NCBI GenBank assembly: GCA_019058245.1 | Contig: JAHPZJ010000022.1 | Span: forward strand, 1 to 55,645 | Origin: Promethearchaeota archaeon | GTDB taxonomy: Archaea; Asgardarchaeota; Lokiarchaeia; Sigyniarchaeales; SOKP01 | Length of the DNA stretch: 55,645 nt | Direction of reading: 5' to 3' | Part shown: piece after piece, positions 45,253 through 53,704 of the stretch | How the letters are laid out: each line of letters opens with the position of its first letter | Position numbering within the stretch: position 1 is the stretch's first letter | Program-made: the position numbers and the translations under genes | Notes under the pieces: model-generated | Seen by the model: the letters and a program-made list of their open reading frames with translations, nothing else | Database searches by the model: none | Told to the model about the DNA's origin: nothing

Positions 45253-46619
45253 AATAAACTGACATCATTTTTTTATAGATTTCCGGTCCAATTGCTAATC
45301 TATAAGTTCCTTGATTCTTATCCTTAAATCCAATTTTATTATAAATTCTATAAACATTCTTTATATCTTGAAGTAGTGCTTTACTCGATGATATTATTTC
45401 CCCTGAAAATTTTAATCCTTTTCTATTATAATAAACGGTACCATCACCATCGAAGTAGCCTAATAACCAAGCTAGACCAATTTTCCTTTCTTCAGAATTA
45501 GATAATGATTGTTTCTGGTTAAAATCCATTAATTTCTTAATAACTTTTGGAACTCTTTTCTTATCATCTGATGAACCTGATCCGAATTTACTATTATTGA
45601 CTAAAGCTTCTCCCATTGGAAGGCATGTAAATCTCAAATATGACATCTCTGATAACGAGATACTCCCATCCTTTAATTTAACTAACCTTAAACGATCCTT
45701 TATATTCTCTTCACTTATTCCAACAAATTTCGCAAGCTTATAAAGTTCTGATTTATCTTTACTTGAAATTTCTAATGAAATTTCATATTTGTTAGTAGGT
45801 CGGACATATAAACTCGCATCTGCACATAGGAATCCAAGCCAATATGCTTTTTCTACTGTATCAATTTCGTCAAATATATAGGGATTCTTTATAGAATATT
45901 GTTGATGAGAATATTCTGGTAAATCTGAATTACTTGAAATATAATCATCAATCATTAAAATGAAATTTTTTGCTTTACATCCAAGAATCTGATAGAAAAT
46001 AACCTTGAATTTATTTAATTTTCGAATTGATAATTTCTTATTTGGATTAAATTGAGGAAAATTTGGGTTATTTAAACATTGCTTTAAAAAAGCAATATAT
46101 CTCGGATTTCCAAATAAAAGAATAGAGATTTCTTCATCCAAAACTTCGATTAACCCAGAATAACGCCCAATTTCCATTCTCAATGATTCAATGAAGTCAA
46201 GAGACTGAATATCTTTATTAATGAATCTCTTTATTAATTTCAGACAAGTATCTGATTTTGCCCCTAAAATAACATTTATATTATTTTTTAATTTCTCCAT
46301 GGCTGTCCTAGTTATTTCAGAACCTTTCCTTAATCTAACCTTTAATTTATTAACATCCATCCCCCATAATTTAGAAAATTTTGGATCTGATAATCTTTTT
46401 ACTCTCTCAGGAAAGATTTCTGCCAGTTTTTCTCCGAAGTTTTGCAGTTCAATCTTTAAACTTTCAATCAATTCCATAGGATTCATTGAATATATAAAAA
46501 TATTTATCGTTTTTAAATTCATAATCGGTTTGAGATTGCTAATTTATTATTTAAAAAAATTAAAATGAAAAAATTCATTCTTTTAACTATTATAAAAATA
46601 ATAAAAAATTTTGATAAAT
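45214..46619. mobile_element. homing-endonuclease insertion in the cobO gene
   Basis: About 1.4 kb between two copies of the cobO 5' end, almost all of it the antisense LAGLIDADG gene. There are only about ten bases on the left and 100-170 bases on the right of that gene, too few for a group I intron core. No terminal inverted repeats or intein splice motifs were seen. The site falls at the Walker A (phosphate-loop) coding region, a favoured target of homing endonucleases. Confidence 0.65.
45221..46522 (-). CDS. LAGLIDADG homing endonuclease
   Basis: 433 residues. The C-terminal half has two LAGLIDADG-type helices: AYWLGFLCADASLYV (about residue 228) and GLAWLLGYFDGDGTVYYN (about 345), each with the expected Asp near the helix end, plus the linking ELYKLAKFVGI and EIISSSKALLQDI strands. 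It would cut a long DNA site as a single-chain enzyme. Residues 1-220 form a helical N-terminal region with basic patches (VKRLSDPKFSKLWG, KLKVRLRKG) that I do not recognise; it may help bind DNA. It is antisense to cobO, so it is neither an intein nor an ordinary intron reading frame. Confidence 0.88.
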   Translation of the reverse strand: MNLKTINIFIYSMNPMELIESLKIELQNFGEKLAEIFPERVKRLSDPKFSKLWGMDVNKLKVRLRKGSEITRTAMEKLKNNINVILGAKSDTCLKLIKRFINKDIQSLDFIESLRMEIGRYSGLIEVLDEEISILLFGNPRYIAFLKQCLNNPNFPQFNPNKKLSIRKLNKFKVIFYQILGCKAKNFILMIDDYISSNSDLPEYSHQQYSIKNPYIFDEIDTVEKAYWLGFLCADASLYVRPTNKYEISLEISSKDKSELYKLAKFVGISEENIKDRLRLVKLKDGSISLSEMSYLRFTCLPMGEALVNNSKFGSGSSDDKKRVPKVIKKLMDFNQKQSLSNSEERKIGLAWLLGYFDGDGTVYYNRKGLKFSGEIISSSKALLQDIKNVYRIYNKIGFKDKNQGTYRLAIGPEIYKKMMSVYSNSLQRKRPE

Positions 46620-47189
46620 TTGAATGAAAAAAATAGACTTAAACTTGGTCTGGTGCAGGTATATTTTGGAAGGGGTAATATTGCTGTGATTTAGACAGGA
46701 ATGCCTAGAGGTAAAACCACTGCTGCAATAGGGCAAGGTATACGTGCCATTGGACATGGATTTAAAGTATATATGGTTCAATTTATGAAAGGTAGTTATA
46801 AATATGGTGAAATTGAAGCTATAAAAAATATACCCAACTTTGAACTAAAGCAATTTGGTAACCCTGAGTTGATAGCAGAACCAGGAAAATTTGACTTGGA
46901 AGAGGGTCAAAAGGCTCTAAATTACGCTAAAGAAATTATTACTAGTGATGAATATGATATTGTAATTCTTGATGAAGTTGGAGTGGCAATATCTATGAAC
47001 GTTATCCCTGTTGATCCTGTATTGGAACTTATAAAAATAAAACCAGAAAAAGTAGAGCTTATTTTAACAGGTGGACCAAATATGCATCCTAAGATAAAAG
47101 AAGCAGCAGATTTGGTAACTGAAATGAGAATGATTAAACATTATTATTCTTCTCAAGGAATTATTGCTAGATACGGGATAGAATATTAG
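46620..47189 (+). pseudogene. cobO: cobalamin adenosyltransferase (CobO/BtuR), interrupted by an in-frame TAG at the Walker A loop
   Basis: From TTG 46620 the frame reads NEKNRLKLGLVQVYFGRG, then NIAVI, a TAG (46692-46694), TGMP and RGKTTAAIGQGIRAIGHGFK. Removing 30 bases gives VYFGRGRGKTTAA (or VYTGMPRGKTTAA), a proper CobO loop like VYTGNGKGKTTAA. The rest, including QFMKGSYKYGE, VILDEVGVAI and LILTGG, is intact, about 160 residues from ATG 46701. It adenosylates cob(I)alamin for AdoCbl, which the mutase needs. Starting at 46701 would lose the loop's first strand. So it is broken, spliced, read through, or made in a shorter form; this is not decidable here. Confidence 0.78.
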
Positions 47190-47363
47190 AGTAAGATAAT
47201 GAATAAAAAATACAAATTCTTAATCTTTAAAAAATAGATTTTTCTATGTGAATAATTACTTTTTTCAATTATTTTTGAAAATAATAAGAAATATAATTTG
47301 TAGAAAATTCAAGATTTTAGTATTATAAAATAATAAGAAATAAAACAATAAAATGATGATAAT

Positions 47364-48623
47364 ATGGGAAAATTAGCAAGAAAAGTAGCTATGGTTGGAG
47401 CAGGAATGAGTAAATTTGGTGCACATTTTCCTCATAAAAGAAATCCAGATTTATGGGTAGATGCATGGTTAGATGCTAGTAGTAGGGTTGATAATGGTAT
47501 TGAACCTAAAGATATTGATGCTTGCTATGTTGGTAATTTTAATTCAGAGTTATTTAATCATCAAGGACATCTTGGACCACAGATAGCAGATTTAGTTGGA
47601 TTAACCCCAAAACCTGCCAGCCGATTTGAAGGTGCGTGTGCCAGCAGTGGAATAGCACTTCGTCAAGCAATTATAGCAATTGCCTCAGGAGTCCATGATG
47701 TTATTGCAGTAGCGGGAGTCGAATGCATGACAGAACAACCAACAGTAAATGTAACTGATGTGTTAGCAACAGCATCAGATAGTTTATTTGAATATCCTGC
47801 AGGAGCTACATTTCCAGGATTGTATGCGACATTGGCATCAGCACATTTCCATAAATATGGAACAACAGTAGAAGATTTAATGAGAGTTGGAATAAAAAAC
47901 CATGAAAATGGGGCGGAAAATCCATACGCACAAATGCAAAGCTCTATTAGAGATTTAATGAAAAATAAAATAGCAAAAATTGAAAAGTCGGGGGGAGATG
48001 TTCCAGATTGGAAGGATGAGTTTGATTATCTAAAAAGTAGTTCAAATCCAATGATTGCTTATCCTTTAAGGTTATTCGATTGTAGTTTAATTACTGATGG
48101 TGCAGCATGTGTCTTTTTAGCAGCTGAAAATATGACAAAAAACTTTACAGATACCCCAATTTGGATTACTGGCACAGGTCAGGGCAGTGCAGCTTTATCC
48201 TTACATGATAGAAATGAATTAACTAGTTTTATTGCTACAAAAGAAGCGGCTCGACAAGCTTATGAAATGTCAGGGTTGAAACCTAAAGATATTCAGGTAG
48301 CTGAGGTGCATGATTGTTTTACTATTGCGGAAATTGTGGCATTAGAAGATTTAGGATTTTATGAGAAGGGCAAAGCTGTTGATGCAATAAAGAATGGAGA
48401 AACAAAGCGAGATGGGTTATTACCTATAAATACTAGCGGAGGATTGAAGAGTAAGGGTCATCCTGTAGGTGCTACTGGCGCAGCATTTTGTGTGGAAGTA
48501 TTCAAACAAATGAGAGGTATAGCTGAAAGGAATAGACAAGTAAAATTTGATATAGAACGAATGATGACTCATAATTTAGGTGGATCAGGAGCTACATGTG
48601 TGGTAACAATTTTTGAAAAATAG
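47364..48623 (+). CDS. thiolase (SCP2-like, acetyl-CoA acyltransferase family)
   Basis: 419 residues. The nucleophile is in FEGACASSGIALRQA, the loop with histidine is AEVHDCFTIAEI, and the later motifs are NTSGGLKSKGHPVGATGA and HNLGGSGATC. This is the archaeal branch that is coded beside a DUF35 protein and acts as acetoacetyl-CoA or 3-oxoacyl-CoA thiolase, in some archaea in a complex feeding mevalonate synthesis. Its DUF35 partner follows by twelve bases. It differs clearly from the thiolase-like protein at 13890-15098. Confidence 0.93.
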   Translation: MGKLARKVAMVGAGMSKFGAHFPHKRNPDLWVDAWLDASSRVDNGIEPKDIDACYVGNFNSELFNHQGHLGPQIADLVGLTPKPASRFEGACASSGIALRQAIIAIASGVHDVIAVAGVECMTEQPTVNVTDVLATASDSLFEYPAGATFPGLYATLASAHFHKYGTTVEDLMRVGIKNHENGAENPYAQMQSSIRDLMKNKIAKIEKSGGDVPDWKDEFDYLKSSSNPMIAYPLRLFDCSLITDGAACVFLAAENMTKNFTDTPIWITGTGQGSAALSLHDRNELTSFIATKEAARQAYEMSGLKPKDIQVAEVHDCFTIAEIVALEDLGFYEKGKAVDAIKNGETKRDGLLPINTSGGLKSKGHPVGATGAAFCVEVFKQMRGIAERNRQVKFDIERMMTHNLGGSGATCVVTIFEK

Positions 48624-48635
48624 AGGTGGAAAAAA

Positions 48636-49058
48636 ATGGTTGAAAGTGAGAGAGATTTTACAATAAAAAGTTATATAGATTATTTAGCTGAAAAGAAATT
48701 AATGGGATCAAAATGTAAAGAATGTGGAGAAATATATGTTCCTGTGAGAAAATTGTGTATTAAATGTAATAAAGCAAATATGGAATGGACGGAAATGTCA
48801 GGAAATGGAGAAATTGCAGCTTTTACAAGTATTACAGTAGGAACTCCATTTTTCGTAGAAAAAGGGTATAATAGAAATAAACCTTATTGCTTTTCAGTAA
48901 TAAAACTAGATGAAGGTCCGATGGTAAGTGGACAATTAATTAGAGTAGATGAAAGTAAACCAGAAACAATTAATATTGGAATGCCTGTTAAAGCGACGTT
49001 TATTGAAACAGATATTAAGGGTGAAACAAGGGTAGATTTAGGGTTTGAACCTAGATAG
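48636..49058 (+). CDS. DUF35 zinc-ribbon/OB-fold protein, thiolase partner
   Basis: 140 residues. The N-terminal zinc ribbon is GSKCKECGEIYVPVRKLCIKC and the C-terminal part is an OB fold (GEIAAFTSITVGTPFFVEKG). Such proteins hold a thiolase and, in methanogens, bridge it to HMG-CoA synthase for CoA binding. It follows the thiolase with a GGTGG Shine-Dalgarno seven bases ahead of the ATG. No HMG-CoA synthase gene lies in this window. Confidence 0.92.
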   Translation: MVESERDFTIKSYIDYLAEKKLMGSKCKECGEIYVPVRKLCIKCNKANMEWTEMSGNGEIAAFTSITVGTPFFVEKGYNRNKPYCFSVIKLDEGPMVSGQLIRVDESKPETINIGMPVKATFIETDIKGETRVDLGFEPR

Positions 49059-49064
49059 CCTTCT

Positions 49065-49085
49065 ATTTTTTTATTTTTTTATTTC
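49065..49085 (+). terminator. T tracts after the DUF35 gene
   Basis: Three T runs directly follow the stop of the DUF35 gene and would end its transcript. The peptidase gene begins about 50 bases later with its own Shine-Dalgarno. Confidence 0.35.
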
Positions 49086-49138
49086 AAATGATGATAAAAT
49101 CATATTCATATTAAATATTTAATTTAAGGTGATTTTGG

Positions 49139-50296
49139 ATAAAAAAATTATATCAAATCTTAATCCCAATCGTAATTTCATCAATAATTATTTTTTCACT
49201 CATTATTTTTAATATTCCCTCAAACAACTTAAATATCCAAAATTATGAAGAAAATTTGCAATTTAATGGGGATAATGCTTATTCTTATATTCAAGATCAG
49301 CTTGATATTGGTTTTCGAATACCTGGTACACAGGAACGGGTAGATTGTGCTAATTATTTCATATCCAAATTTCAAGAGATCGATAATAATTTTATATATC
49401 ATCTTCATAACTTCACAACACATTTAGTTGATTGTCAAAATGTACTTTTTAAATTAAACGAAGATAAACCGAATATTATCATTTTAGGAACACATTATGA
49501 TTCTCGTGCAAAAGCTACAAAAGATCCAGATATAACAAATAGAGATAGCCCCGTTCCAGGTGCTAATGATGGGGCAAGTGGTAGTGCAGTTCTTTTAGAA
49601 ATTGCTAAAGTTTTGTACAATCGAAGAGAGAATTTATCATGTCAAATATGGTTTTTATTTTTTGATGCTGAAGATCAAGGAAAAGACAATGATTATGGAC
49701 TTGATGGATGGGATTGGTGTATAGGATCTCGAGAATTTGCCTCTGAGATAGATAATTATTATAATTCAACAAAAGAGAGTTTTGAATGCATGATATTATT
49801 AGATATGGTTGGTGGAGATAATTTGCAATTTATTAATGAACAATACTCTACTTCTTCCCTTTTGAATGAATTATTTGCAGTAGGAAGACAGCTTGGGTAT
49901 AATAATCAATTTTCATCGAATCCTGAAACCGCGTCTATAATTGATGACCATAGAGCCTTTTTGAATATAGGTATTTCTTCGGCGGATTTGATAATTAATT
50001 TCTGGGATAATCCCGGATGGTCTTATCATCATACAATTCAAGATAATATAAATCACATCTCAAATATTAGTCTTGATGTTACTGGTAAAACTGTAGAGCA
50101 GTTTATCTATAATAATTATATAAAAAACCCGGAAAACTCATATCAAGGGAATTTTCCATGGATTAAGGATAAGAACATTTTATCAATTGATATGTTGATA
50201 ACTATTATCTTAATTATCATTTTTATATGTATAATTATCGAATTATTTATTATTATAAGAGATGAGACCGTGGATAATATAGAACTTAAAAAATAA
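49139..50296 (+). CDS. membrane-anchored M28 peptidase / glutaminyl-cyclase-like
   Basis: About 385 residues. The frame extends upstream of TTG 49256 to cover a basic start and hydrophobic helix (KKLYQILIPIVISSIIIFSL). The only sensible start is ATA 49139, five bases after AAGGTGAT. The zinc peptidase core is LGTHYDSRAKAT, PGANDGASGSAVLLE and FLFFDAEDQG, then LDMVGGDN, the order and residues of M28 enzymes; the wording is nearest to glutaminyl cyclases. A last helix, MLITIILIIIFICIIIE, gives a second membrane anchor, so the catalytic domain lies outside the cell. A peptidase or peptide-cyclase role is likely. Confidence 0.85.
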   Translation: MKKLYQILIPIVISSIIIFSLIIFNIPSNNLNIQNYEENLQFNGDNAYSYIQDQLDIGFRIPGTQERVDCANYFISKFQEIDNNFIYHLHNFTTHLVDCQNVLFKLNEDKPNIIILGTHYDSRAKATKDPDITNRDSPVPGANDGASGSAVLLEIAKVLYNRRENLSCQIWFLFFDAEDQGKDNDYGLDGWDWCIGSREFASEIDNYYNSTKESFECMILLDMVGGDNLQFINEQYSTSSLLNELFAVGRQLGYNNQFSSNPETASIIDDHRAFLNIGISSADLIINFWDNPGWSYHHTIQDNINHISNISLDVTGKTVEQFIYNNYIKNPENSYQGNFPWIKDKNILSIDMLITIILIIIFICIIIELFIIIRDETVDNIELKK

Positions 50297-50337
50297 AATG
50301 TATGGTCAAATTCTACATCCAAAAACTAAAAATAGTT

Positions 50338-51303
50338 TCATTCATAATTACATTCCCAAAAATATCTTCCATGCTCTTTCTTAAAGGCTTCTGCCACTTC
50401 ATTTACCACTGGTCTAATAAATTCACATCCATCTTTTATACATTCATAATTTACAGGTATTTTATCTAGTATTTCCCCATCTACTTGACAAATATAAGGA
50501 TCAGGATCATCGGAATCCAACATTTCAACTCTTAATTTCTTACTTGTATATTCATAGATGTCTGGATGGGGTAATAGAGTTGCTTTATACATTCGATTAA
50601 AATGTTTAAGCAATTTAAATTTCCCAATATTCACTATATTGATATGAAAAAGACCATCATTTACTTGAGCTCGTTGACAGATATACATAAATCCACCATA
50701 ACTTGGTCCATTTGCACAAGCTAAACAATTAGCATATCCTTCATAAACATCGTCATCCATTATTGCTTTAATCTTTCTATTTTTCCAAGGTAGTAGAGCC
50801 TTGAGAGTTTGTGTAACATAACTTTTTCCCCTTTTAGCTTCATTAAATCTTCGTGTTACTTCACTATCAAATCCCTGACTTCCAATTCCTAAAAAGTAAC
50901 GTTCTATACCTGTATCCGTTTTTGCAAAACCAATGTCAGATTTACTTATATTGTTTTCAGCTATTATTTCACAAGCTCTTTTAATATCAGGAAGGATTCC
51001 AATAGCGGCAGGTATATCATTACCAGATCCCATAGGAATAAATCCACATAAAGTATTGGTATTGGAAATTATTACTCCATTCATAACCTCATTACAAGTG
51101 CCGTCTCCTCCAGCTCCGATTACTATGTATCCATCTTTTGCTAATTGTTGCCCTAATTCTACAGCATGTCCTATATATTCAGTTTTAAATAATTTATATG
51201 AAATATTTAATTCTTTAAGACATTTTTCCATGAAATTGATATCTTTTAATCCCCCTTTCCCTTTACCTGCTTCGGGATTATAAATAATCGCATAATCTTC
51301 CAT
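50338..51303 (-). CDS. YegS/diacylglycerol-kinase-family lipid kinase
   Basis: 321 residues. The nucleotide motifs are IIYNPEAGKGKGG and GAGGDGTCNEVMNGV, followed by GSGNDIPAAIG and GYANCLACANGPSYGGFM. It phosphorylates a lipid or lipid-like alcohol (in archaea probably an isoprenoid glycerol ether, or a related precursor) at the membrane surface. It has no helix of its own. The final cysteine-bearing tail (WECNYE) is unremarkable. The lipid substrate is unknown. Confidence 0.92.
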   Translation of the reverse strand: MEDYAIIYNPEAGKGKGGLKDINFMEKCLKELNISYKLFKTEYIGHAVELGQQLAKDGYIVIGAGGDGTCNEVMNGVIISNTNTLCGFIPMGSGNDIPAAIGILPDIKRACEIIAENNISKSDIGFAKTDTGIERYFLGIGSQGFDSEVTRRFNEAKRGKSYVTQTLKALLPWKNRKIKAIMDDDVYEGYANCLACANGPSYGGFMYICQRAQVNDGLFHINIVNIGKFKLLKHFNRMYKATLLPHPDIYEYTSKKLRVEMLDSDDPDPYICQVDGEILDKIPVNYECIKDGCEFIRPVVNEVAEAFKKEHGRYFWECNYE

Positions 51304-51491
51304 TATTATCCAACCTAATTTTTATGATTTTTTTTAATAAGTTGAAGATTCTTTAATCATTATGTTAAATTATGAACTATTTAAAATTATATTTATATTC
51401 AAAGCTCTAAGAATTGAATTTAAACTTTAGAAAATATTGCTTTTTTTAATTTATAGTAATTTAATTTAGGGAAGTATATTTAAACAATATC

Positions 51492-52325
51492 TTAGCGTAC
51501 CCTCCACTCGTGACCACACTCAGCGCAGCAGTTTTTTTTTCCATATATTTTAGGATAATCTAGAATTATCACACTCTTATCAATCATTTCATGGATTAAA
51601 CCCTTATTTCCACAATTAGGACATATTCTACGTTCAAATTTATCAGGTATTATCAAGACAGTATTGTCATTCGAGGTTAATGATAGATCTTTTTGATTTG
51701 ATTCTAAAGATGAATCTGAACTTTCATTATTCTTCTCTTCTTCTATTAATTCTACGTCGTTATTTTGAGTCAGTTTTTGCTCGTTTACTATTATAATATA
51801 ACCTTTGACAATGGAATAAATTTCATCCTTTTTTGGAAATCGGTGATATTTTTCTACAAAATTCTCAACAAATTCTTGGACGTCTTCAATTTTAACAGTA
51901 TATCCTCTCTCCTCAATAAGACCACTAATTTTCTCAATAATTTCATCTTTTGTGGATTTTAATTTCTCAATTTTTTCTATATTAATTGTATTATTCAAAT
52001 TTTTTTCGAATTCCTCCCATAATTGACTGATTTGTGAATCATTCAATTTTCCGTTTATTTGCACGTAAATTTTTTTTTCTTGTTCATATAAAATTGTGAT
52101 CCTATTATCTTTTTGGCTTTCTATATCTACATTATTGTCAAAATAGTTAATTCTGAATAAAGAACTCCCCAATCTTTTTGATTTAGTTGAAAAGGATAGA
52201 TCTTTTTCCAATATATTTACTAATATCCTTTGGATCTCATCATGATTCTTATCTCTTATATTAAATAAGTGGCTTCTTTCTTGCATTTTAACGTTCTTAA
52301 CCCTATTTAGAACATTTCTATTCAT
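51492..52325 (-). CDS. uncharacterised protein with C-terminal zinc ribbon
   Basis: 277 residues. An N-terminal alpha/beta domain of about 105 residues (HLFNIRDKNHDEIQRILVN ... ITILYEQEKKIYVQIN) is followed by a charged helical part, a low-complexity acidic stretch (VELIEEEKNNESSDSSLESN) and a C4 zinc ribbon RRICPNCGNKG ... NCCAECGHEW like those of RNA polymerase subunit M or TFIIS. It would bind nucleic acid or a protein partner. No known family is recognised for the N-terminal domain. It is divergent from the signal peptidase gene. Confidence 0.65.
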   Translation of the reverse strand: MNRNVLNRVKNVKMQERSHLFNIRDKNHDEIQRILVNILEKDLSFSTKSKRLGSSLFRINYFDNNVDIESQKDNRITILYEQEKKIYVQINGKLNDSQISQLWEEFEKNLNNTINIEKIEKLKSTKDEIIEKISGLIEERGYTVKIEDVQEFVENFVEKYHRFPKKDEIYSIVKGYIIIVNEQKLTQNNDVELIEEEKNNESSDSSLESNQKDLSLTSNDNTVLIIPDKFERRICPNCGNKGLIHEMIDKSVIILDYPKIYGKKNCCAECGHEWRVR

Positions 52326-52503
52326 CTGATTGGGATATTTTTAATCTAGATTTTTTAATTTATAATGTTAATCTTTTGTTATAAGTCATTCTTACTATTA
52401 CTAATTAAAAAATTTCAATAATAATAATTTATATTATTATCCTAAGAAGATTTATATTGATATTTTTATTTATTTTGACCAAAGGATACCTGGTTTTTTT
52501 AAT

Positions 52504-53223
52504 ATGGAAAAAAACGGTTTACGAGCAGCTTTTAACGATAGAATCTCTAAAAAGAAGGGAAATCGGTCAATAAAAAAAATAATTATTGCTGTAGTGTTAA
52601 TAGTTTTTGCGTTTTCGGGCTCATTTTTAATTTATTTTATAATGCAAATTACTCTAAATACTAACAATCCCATGGTTGTTGTAGTCTCGGGATCTATGGA
52701 ACCGAATCTGCATAAGGGGGATTTATTGTTTTTAAAAGGAAAAGATCCTGCTACAATAAAGAGTGGAACAATTGAAGGAAAAGAAGGTGATATAATTGTT
52801 TTTTATACTCAAAATTTACCTGGTTTTGAAAGTTACCCTAATGATCCTATTGTCCATCGAGTTATTGATAAGTATAATGATAGCGGATTTTTTTTTCTAA
52901 CCAAAGGGGATGCTAATCCAATTCCTGATCCTGGATGGGTGCCAGAGAGCCATATTTTAGGAGTTGTTTGTGGCAGAATTCCTTATCTTGGATGGGTAAA
53001 AATCATACTTACTGATTCTGGCTTATTAATTCCACTTTTAGTTGTTGTATCCGTTTTACTAATAATTAGCATTGTTTGGGATATTGTAAGAAAAGAAGAT
53101 GATGATGTTAAAGGTAAATATAAAGAAAATAAAAATCTAACCTTTAAACCTAAGGCTAAAAAAGATGATTCAGTGAGAGAACTCGAATTTGATTATACTA
53201 AATATGATGATTTGAAAACTTAG
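52504..53223 (+). CDS. signal peptidase I, archaeal/ER (Sec11) type
   Basis: 239 residues. After a basic start and one helix (about 24-46), the catalytic Ser64 is in VVSGSMEPNLHKGD, followed by GDIIVFY, IVHRV (His118, taking the place of the bacterial lysine), TKGDANPIPD (Asp136, Asp142) and WVPESHILG. This Ser-His-Asp set marks archaeal and ER enzymes. A second helix near 172-190 and a long charged tail of about 45 residues are additions to the smallest versions. It cleaves signal peptides of exported proteins such as the two surface proteins here. Confidence 0.93.
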   Translation: MEKNGLRAAFNDRISKKKGNRSIKKIIIAVVLIVFAFSGSFLIYFIMQITLNTNNPMVVVVSGSMEPNLHKGDLLFLKGKDPATIKSGTIEGKEGDIIVFYTQNLPGFESYPNDPIVHRVIDKYNDSGFFFLTKGDANPIPDPGWVPESHILGVVCGRIPYLGWVKIILTDSGLLIPLLVVVSVLLIISIVWDIVRKEDDDVKGKYKENKNLTFKPKAKKDDSVRELEFDYTKYDDLKT

Positions 53224-53336
53224 TACCTAACTTTTAAAATAATCCATTTAAATAGGAGTATATCTTATCTTACTTTAAATTTAACTAAACTAAAATTAAA
53301 AATTAAAAGTCTTTTAGGAAAATAGGTGAAAAATAA

Positions 53337-53555
53337 ATGGCATGGACTCCTCCAAGCAAACTTATTGTAATACTAACCCTTATTTTAATGGTATTCGGGA
53401 TCTTTATCTTTATAGATGTATATATGACCTTCTGGGATAGTCTTTTACCTACGATTGAAATTTTCAATATAAGTTTATGGGATCTTCTTATACTGATACT
53501 GTTTTTTCTCACGTGGTTTCTATTTTTCCTTGGTGTAAAGTTAAAAGGTATTTAA
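53337..53555 (+). CDS. small two-helix membrane protein
   Basis: 72 residues. Two hydrophobic segments (about 7-30 and 45-67) with a WDSLLPTIEI linker; the start is MAWTPPSKLIV. The ATG follows AGGTGAAAAATAA, a well-placed Shine-Dalgarno. No family or function recognised. It follows the signal peptidase gene after 113 bases and may be independent. Confidence 0.65.
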   Translation: MAWTPPSKLIVILTLILMVFGIFIFIDVYMTFWDSLLPTIEIFNISLWDLLILILFFLTWFLFFLGVKLKGI

Positions 53556-53567
53556 ATCTCCAAATCC

Positions 53568-53576
53568 TTTTTTTTT
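53568..53576 (+). terminator. T tract after the small membrane-protein gene
   Basis: A run of nine Ts, about thirteen bases past the stop codon, in the gap between convergent genes. Confidence 0.3.
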
Positions 53577-53704
53577 ATTTATTTTAGAAATCTATTCAAT
53601 TTATACTATTTATTTTATAATTCTCTCTTAAGTTATTCTGAAAATAGATTAAGTATAATTTTCTGTTAAAATAAAAGAAGTAAAAAAAAAGATTTAAGAT
53701 GTTC

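Noticed and set aside
45214..46694. Group I intron in cobO, suggested by a U-G pair at the left boundary (AATAT with GTATT) and a terminal G at the right
   Set aside because: The sequence outside the endonuclease gene is far too short for the catalytic core, no P3-P8 elements are visible, and the endonuclease is antisense.
46692..46694. TAG as pyrrolysine codon
   Set aside because: Reading through would leave ten extra residues in the ATP-binding loop, and no pyl genes are in the window.
45190..46720. Archaeal bulge-helix-bulge intron in cobO
   Set aside because: I could pair only CUA/UAG and GUUC/GAAU between the two junctions, the bulges fall in the wrong places for an in-frame product, and no inner helix forms.
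45166..47189. Intein in cobO
   Set aside because: The left frame stops at 45250 and the large gene is on the other strand, without splice-domain motifs.
49135..49170. TTG 49135 as the start of the M28 peptidase
   Set aside because: It lies only one base after GGTGAT and is out of frame with the anchor helix unless one A of the A7 run is removed.
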